A stretch of 16,341 nt of DNA. It comes from Desulfurococcales archaeon. GTDB lineage: Archaea > Thermoproteota > Thermoprotei_A > Sulfolobales > Acidilobaceae. Position 1 is the first letter of the stretch; each line of letters starts with the position of its first letter. The stretch spans positions 1 to 16,341 of the forward strand of contig JALUZI010000244.1 of NCBI GenBank assembly GCA_027012045.1, read 5' to 3'. The notes beneath the pieces were generated by a model. It was not told the DNA's origin. It did no database searches and saw nothing but the letters and a program-made list of their open reading frames with translations. Shown here one piece after another: positions 12,441-16,341 of this stretch. Position numbers and translations under genes: made by a program.

Positions 12441-13723
12441 GAAACACCACCCTTACAGTTCAGAGCCTGATAATCATACAATATTACATCGACAATATCT
12501 CCCTCATTGAACCCTGTTATATGTGGTGGGACAACAACTATCCCAGGACCCTCTTTTAATGTTGAGAGTATACCACTCCCCGTTAGCCTAAGTGGCTCCA
12601 CATATATCCTGCCGTCATCACCGCAGGTCAACCTGGACCTAACATAGTTAAGCATGCCCGGATGGGTTACCAATCTCCTTTTCAATACTCCCTTTATAAC
12701 GGGTAGAATCCTACTACTCCTTCCCAAAGACTTAGCCAAAGCAGGTTCAAGAATCGCCAGCAACTCTGTTAGGGCTGCGACTGGCATGCCGCTAAGCGAT
12801 AATATTATCTTCTCGTCCGAAGTTACTGTGAGGCCGGCTGGGCGGCCGGGTGTTAGGGCGAAACCGTGAATCATAACCTTACTATCCAGTTCTTCAACAG
12901 TTCTTATAGTAGTGTCTCTTTTACCCACACTAGTACCTCCTATAGTAACTACCAGATCAGCCTTGCTTAGAGACTCGAAGAGTGTCTTTCTAATAATATC
13001 AGCGTTGTCAGGCACTATCCCGTAATCCAATATATCTGTAAATCCTATCCTGGTGAGGAAGCCTTTTACCAGTCTCCTAGTAGAGTCGAAAACCTGGCCG
13101 TCAGACTTGGCAGTACCTGGCTCAACGACTTCGTCTCCAGTGGAGAACACGGCTATCCTGGGAAGCCTCCAAACCTCGGCCTCGGATATACCCAAAGCCG
13201 ACATCATTGCTATATGATGCTCTAACAGCCTGTCACCCTTCCTTACTATTAACTCACCCTGCTTCAAATCCTCACCTTTCAAACTGACACCATAGCCAGT
13301 ATTGAACTCCTTTATTACAGACACCTTACTCCCGCCTATATCCACAATATATTCTGCCGGAATAACCACATCCGAGTTCTCAGGTACAACTGCACCAGTT
13401 GCAACTTCAACACATTCCCCTCTATCCAACTTGAAACCGCCTTTATCGCCTGCGTAAACAATGGCTTTCTTCTTGAGTATTACAGGAGCCTCGGGTGACG
13501 CCCCGCCTATGTCAATAGACATAGCTGCACAGCCGTCGACAACTGCCCTATTCACAGGAGGAATATTACCCGTTGCGACTACGTCCCGTGCAGAGTATCT
13601 ACCGACCAGCTTCTCGTCAACATATATCTTCTCAACTGCGATCATCCTGGATAGATATTTCTCCAATACGCCTACTGCCTCATTCACATCATTCAAAATC
13701 CCCATAAAACGATATGACTCCAA
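12437..13723 (-). CDS. moeA: MoeA molybdopterin molybdenumtransferase, single-unit paralogue
   Basis: This 428-aa paralogue has the plain MoeA layout without a C-terminal fusion. Motifs: NIPPVNRAVVDGCAAMS (53-69), GECVEVATGAVVPENSDVVI (102-121), FSTGDEVVEPG, the MoCF domain GGTSVGKRDTTIRTVEELDS, then HGFALTPGRPAGL and SLSGMPVAA. Where the textbook enzyme has PGNP, this copy has SGMP, while the downstream paralogue keeps PGNP. Both copies have VDGCA for the usual MDGYA. It is the first gene of the two-gene operon. The TTG start at 13723 has GGTG seven bases upstream and a TATAAA element (13755-13760) about 30 bases upstream; an in-frame ATG at 13705 is the alternative. No other cofactor gene (moaA, moaB, mobA) lies in the window. 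Confidence 0.93.
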   Translation of the reverse strand: MESYRFMGILNDVNEAVGVLEKYLSRMIAVEKIYVDEKLVGRYSARDVVATGNIPPVNRAVVDGCAAMSIDIGGASPEAPVILKKKAIVYAGDKGGFKLDRGECVEVATGAVVPENSDVVIPAEYIVDIGGSKVSVIKEFNTGYGVSLKGEDLKQGELIVRKGDRLLEHHIAMMSALGISEAEVWRLPRIAVFSTGDEVVEPGTAKSDGQVFDSTRRLVKGFLTRIGFTDILDYGIVPDNADIIRKTLFESLSKADLVVTIGGTSVGKRDTTIRTVEELDSKVMIHGFALTPGRPAGLTVTSDEKIILSLSGMPVAALTELLAILEPALAKSLGRSSRILPVIKGVLKRRLVTHPGMLNYVRSRLTCGDDGRIYVEPLRLTGSGILSTLKEGPGIVVVPPHITGFNEGDIVDVILYDYQALNCKGGVS

Positions 13724-13754
13724 ACGCTCTCACCAGCGATCAGTTCTCCAAGGG

Positions 13755-13760
13755 TTTATA
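13755..13760 (-). promoter_or_regulatory. TATA box of the moeA operon
   Basis: CTATAAACC on the minus strand lies about 32-37 bases before the TTG start. The predicted leader would be only about ten bases, barely including the GGTG ribosome site. The rest of the gap 13761-13863 shows no gene on either strand. Confidence 0.5.
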
Positions 13761-13863
13761 GAATGTTTTTCTAAGCCAGTATAATTATGGTTGAGTATAT
13801 GCGTGTAATTGGGCAGAGGGAAATAGTGATGACTAGGAATTGGAATAAGTTGGTGAGTAGGGT

Positions 13864-14307
13864 TTAGTATCCTCTACTACCATAAGACCCGTATCCTTTC
13901 CTATAGCCTCTTGATTGACCGTATCTTCTGGAACCGTATCTTCTTCTCTGGGACTCGCCTTTCGGGACTTCTTCAGGTATATTATCGGGTTGAGGGACTT
14001 CCTCGTCGTCTATCTCGTTTATCTCCCCTCTGAAGCCTACGTTTAACTGTACTTCTCCTCTGAAACTGGTTGTCCACCCGCCTTTGACTTCTACTGCCTG
14101 GCCTTCTTTTAGTGTGTCAGCATGGTCTCCCCAGAGGGTTAGTTTTACTCTTCCTGTGTCATCGCCTACTATGGCTTCGCTTATGGTTCTTTCCCCTTTT
14201 CTTGTTTGAACAGTTTTGGGTTCGAATGTTTCTATGACACGGACTTTGACTGAGACATTGTCCATGTCGGGTTTGAGTTCGGATATTTTCTTGTTTTCTT
14301 CTTCCAA
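13864..14307 (-). CDS. ssb: Single-stranded DNA-binding protein, Sulfolobus type (single OB fold)
   Basis: This 147-aa protein matches the crenarchaeal SSB: one OB fold at about 7-97, with MDNVSVKVRVIE, TISEAIVGDDTGRVKLTLWG and EGQAVEVKGGWTTSFRGEVQ and an ISELKP start, all as in the Sulfolobus protein. Aromatic residues Trp59, Trp77 and Phe81 sit where base stacking occurs. An acidic Pro-rich linker (EIDDEEVPQPDNIPEEVPKG) leads to a tail rich in Arg, Gly, Tyr and Ser, ending SRGY. The Sulfolobus tail, as I recall it, ends acidic, whereas this one stays basic and aromatic. It protects single-stranded DNA in replication and repair. The TTG start is supported by the alignment and a GGAAG site. 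A TTTATATA box lies at 14361-14368. Confidence 0.93.
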   Translation of the reverse strand: MEEENKKISELKPDMDNVSVKVRVIETFEPKTVQTRKGERTISEAIVGDDTGRVKLTLWGDHADTLKEGQAVEVKGGWTTSFRGEVQLNVGFRGEINEIDDEEVPQPDNIPEEVPKGESQRRRYGSRRYGQSRGYRKGYGSYGSRGY

Positions 14308-14360
14308 GACTCATCTTCCACGCATTTCGGTTTGTGCGGATATTCTAGTTAATTGCAGGG

Positions 14361-14368
14361 TATATAAA
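14361..14368 (-). promoter_or_regulatory. TATA box of the ssb gene
   Basis: On the minus strand GGTTTATATACCC is a strong TATA box. It predicts a transcription start near 14335-14340 and a leader of about 30 bases. It lies in the 82-bp gap just after the stop of the upstream 218-aa gene. Confidence 0.6.
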
Positions 14369-14389
14369 CCTGTCTATTCCAATGGGTAA

Positions 14390-15034
14390 CTATCCGCGTA
14401 GAGGGATTTCTATAGTGTTTCTGGAGGAGGGAACTGCTAGGCCTTGTGTGATGATTTCGTTTAGTTTGATTCTTGCCTTACTCTTGTTTACGTTGTATAG
14501 TTTAGAGATTATTAGTAGTAGTTCTTCGAATGTCAGATGACCCCTCGATTCCATTTCTTTTTGCAATTCATTCAATATCATTTCTTCTTCAACTGAGAGC
14601 CTAGCAGGCCTTAATGTACACATGCCAAGTTCCACGAGATACTTGACAGAGTTCACCTCCAAAACATACCTACCCGGCTTACCCGTTTGGTCTAGTCGAA
14701 CGATATAGAAATCCTCACGGCCATACCAACCGCTTGAAACTCCCGTAACTATGAGACGATTATTTCTACACACCCTTTTCGGCGGTAATGACCTCACTAT
14801 CCTAATGGTTGCAAGGCAGCCATCATTTATCTCCCGGTAATCACAGCCGCAACTGCTGAGGTATGCGCTTACCCGTAGATAGTCATCGTAAACACTAACT
14901 TTTCCCCCACCTATACGTATGTTCCTGCAAACCATACTCGAGAAAACCAGGGCCGATCTCTTGGTCGGTTTAACAAGTACAACGCGTTTATCACTAGTTC
15001 CCAGCTTCTTTAACCATTCCTCTAAGGCTCCCAC
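14390..15034 (-). CDS. Unknown cysteine-containing protein with C-terminal helix-turn-helix (214-218 aa)
   Basis: I do not recognise the family. Counted from the upstream GTG at 15046, the first 145 residues are mixed alpha/beta with six cysteines (40, 66, 68, 77, 93, 143), including CGC at 66-68, which might bind a metal. From about 150 the protein is helical: SVEEEMILNELQKEMESRGH, then LTFEELLLIISKLYNVNKSK and a helix plus strand ending EIPLRG, which looks like a winged-helix unit. The GTG at 15034 has GGGTG nine bases before it and is preferred; the GTG at 15046 lies inside that ribosome site. Either way the gene overlaps the end of the upstream membrane-protein gene by 41-53 bases, so the two are translationally coupled. 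Confidence 0.7.
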   Translation of the reverse strand: MGALEEWLKKLGTSDKRVVLVKPTKRSALVFSSMVCRNIRIGGGKVSVYDDYLRVSAYLSSCGCDYREINDGCLATIRIVRSLPPKRVCRNNRLIVTGVSSGWYGREDFYIVRLDQTGKPGRYVLEVNSVKYLVELGMCTLRPARLSVEEEMILNELQKEMESRGHLTFEELLLIISKLYNVNKSKARIKLNEIITQGLAVPSSRNTIEIPLRG

Positions 15035-16341
15035 TGTTATATGCACCCATTCTAACTAAAACTATTAGTGCCAGAAGTATTTGGAAAATGTAACCTAATA
15101 CATTGTGAATAGCATATGGGTCTAACCCGTTTTTAGGAGTATACTTGAACAACATTCCTGTTATTTCTCCAGAGTACGGTATAACATAAACCGCTACAAC
15201 TCCTAGTAGACTCGTTACAGCGGAATAGAATCCATACGCCCCTTTATCCAAGACTCCATAGACAGCTAGTACTAACAGCAGTGGGGCAACTCTGTCTGGG
15301 CTGAACATGTTTGTGGCAGAGTAAACTAGTATGGAAGATAGTGCTGAGAGAACTATGAAATCGTCAATAGACAAAGCTTTCCTAGGTATATACCGCTTGT
15401 ACCTTGTAATAAGTAAGAATGCGATCACTGAACTTGCAGCTAGCATTGTTAGCTGGAGCTGGGGTGTTAACCCCCCAGTTAAATTATAGATGTTCAGGCT
15501 GCTTCTATAATGGAACATGTAACTCAAATTGCTCACGAGAGCATTGCCGCCGTTACTCGCAACTACCAATCCGAGCCCCGTCAACATGCCAGCTAAAACT
15601 ATTACAGTATAGCTCCAAGGGAGGAGTAGAATACTCGATATAAATGTTCCCAGCATGACTGGTAGCGAGTAAGCTGAAAGCCCTATCATGTAGAGTCCTA
15701 GAGGCCTGCTCTTATACGCATATAGAATCGACAGCAGTAGTAGTGGGGAAATGATACTGTTCACATTATACGATGATAGAAGTATACCTGAAAACAACAG
15801 TACTGTAGACGGGGTTATTTTGATATCAAGCTCCCTGAAGGGCTTATAGAATTGGAGGACAACGGGGAAAAGTATGGATACGAAGAGAATGTTGTATAAA
15901 CCGGATTTCACGGGGTCGCTGGGATAGCCGTTGTTAACTATGTACCCTATTCCAGTATAGTCGCTTAGGAATCCAGGGTTCTTCAAGAATAGCAACCCGC
16001 CTATGAAGGCGACCATTGAAATTAGTATGGATTGTTTATAGTTGTCTAACGTGAACCATGGCAGTATTGAGAACTCCTCGGGTAACTCGTCCAGTCTACC
16101 ATGTATTAATATGTCGGAGTACGGTTTGACGTGTTCTCTGTAAACAACCGATAAGCTTCCTTCCGATAGCATGTATAGAGCTACGAAAACCTCGGCGAAT
16201 GCTAAAGCGGCGAACGGCGATAATTGTATAGTATAGAAACTGTATAAGGTATGGTTTCCAGCGATAAATGTTAGCACATAGCCCAGCCATATGGACAACA
16301 GTGCCCCTATACCATACAGCCTTTTCCCGGGAACGTAGAGT
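14994..16341 (-). CDS. Polytopic membrane protein of unknown function (5' cut by window)
   Basis: The frame stays open to the window edge (LYVPGKRLYGIGALL precedes an in-frame TTG at 16298 that has no ribosome site), so the start lies outside. The visible 448 residues hold roughly ten to twelve hydrophobic helices, for example YVLTFIAGNHTLYSFYTIQL, ILISMVAFIGGLLFL and FQILLALIVLVRMG. A hydrophilic loop of about 50 residues (REHVKPYSDILIHGRLDELP and on) lies between the second and third helices; another polar segment has NNGYPSDP. No transporter or enzyme signature is recognised. A glycosyltransferase-like or lipid-modifying membrane protein is possible but unsupported. It is coupled to the helix-turn-helix gene after it, so regulation or signalling across the membrane is one idea. 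Confidence 0.75.
   Translation of the reverse strand, partial: LYVPGKRLYGIGALLSIWLGYVLTFIAGNHTLYSFYTIQLSPFAALAFAEVFVALYMLSEGSLSVVYREHVKPYSDILIHGRLDELPEEFSILPWFTLDNYKQSILISMVAFIGGLLFLKNPGFLSDYTGIGYIVNNGYPSDPVKSGLYNILFVSILFPVVLQFYKPFRELDIKITPSTVLLFSGILLSSYNVNSIISPLLLLSILYAYKSRPLGLYMIGLSAYSLPVMLGTFISSILLLPWSYTVIVLAGMLTGLGLVVASNGGNALVSNLSYMFHYRSSLNIYNLTGGLTPQLQLTMLAASSVIAFLLITRYKRYIPRKALSIDDFIVLSALSSILVYSATNMFSPDRVAPLLLVLAVYGVLDKGAYGFYSAVTSLLGVVAVYVIPYSGEITGMLFKYTPKNGLDPYAIHNVLGYIFQILLALIVLVRMGAYNSGSLRGMVKEAGN

Noticed and set aside
13826..13832. GTGATGA on the plus strand, a possible C box
   Set aside because: No CTGA follows within the next 60 bases and no terminal stem is present, so a second C/D sRNA is not supported.
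1..16341. CRISPR arrays, insertion sequences, integrase genes or defence systems
   Set aside because: I saw no regular repeat-spacer pattern, transposase motif, terminal inverted repeats or target duplications anywhere in the window.

Overview
The window looks like chromosomal DNA of a hyperthermophilic crenarchaeon (Thermoproteota), most likely of the Desulfurococcales. The supporting signs are a Cren7-like chromatin protein, a single-OB-fold SSB of the Sulfolobus type with an Arg/Gly/Tyr tail, an initiator tRNA-Met interrupted in its T-loop by a 32-nt intron, and a C/D box sRNA. TATA-like boxes sit roughly 25-50 bases before genes, Shine-Dalgarno sites are of the GGTG/GAGGTG kind, and many starts are TTG or GTG. 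The order assignment is inference; the phylum is well supported.

Layout. 1-1540: the 3' end of a malate dehydrogenase gene (+) converges on a two-gene minus unit, an AIR-synthase/HypE-like protein followed by an 89-aa unknown. 1541-5092: a COG1099-type TatD-like metal hydrolase (+) meets, stop codon on stop codon, a minus operon of a MoxR AAA+ ATPase and a VWA-domain protein. A shared A/T-rich promoter region then leads to cytidine deaminase (+). 5514-5622: initiator tRNA-Met (-), facing the end of cdd. 5698-6318: two small minus genes, a 52-aa unknown that falls below usual length cut-offs and a 106-aa winged-helix protein whose TATA box is flanked by two operator-like palindromes.

6447-8967: iorA and iorB, the two subunits of indolepyruvate:ferredoxin oxidoreductase, with a palindrome between the TATA-like box and the start. 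8935-10274: a 93-aa minus gene that overlaps the end of iorB, then two plus genes, a protein with two tandem cross-brace (B-box-like) zinc modules and a 183-aa unknown. 10387-10667: the Cren7-like gene (+) and, antisense-oriented just after it, a C/D box sRNA with its own TATA-like element. 10713-13723: two overlapping moeA paralogues (-) for molybdenum/tungsten cofactor synthesis; the downstream one carries a shortened PBP-like domain. 13864-16341: SSB (-), a 218-aa Cys-containing protein with a C-terminal helix-turn-helix (-), and a polytopic membrane protein (-) cut by the window end.

Functional links. MoxR and VWA should act as a chaperone pair of the RavA-ViaA sort. IorAB ferments aromatic amino acids through ferredoxin. 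The MoeA pair supplies Mo/W cofactor, for example to ferredoxin-coupled oxidoreductases of a peptide-fermenting thermophile. Nothing in the window is a CRISPR array, an insertion sequence or an obvious mobile element. The best candidates for undescribed biology are the self-flanked winged-helix promoter, the sRNA, the short-loop Cren7, the duplicated zinc module, and several lineage-specific small proteins.
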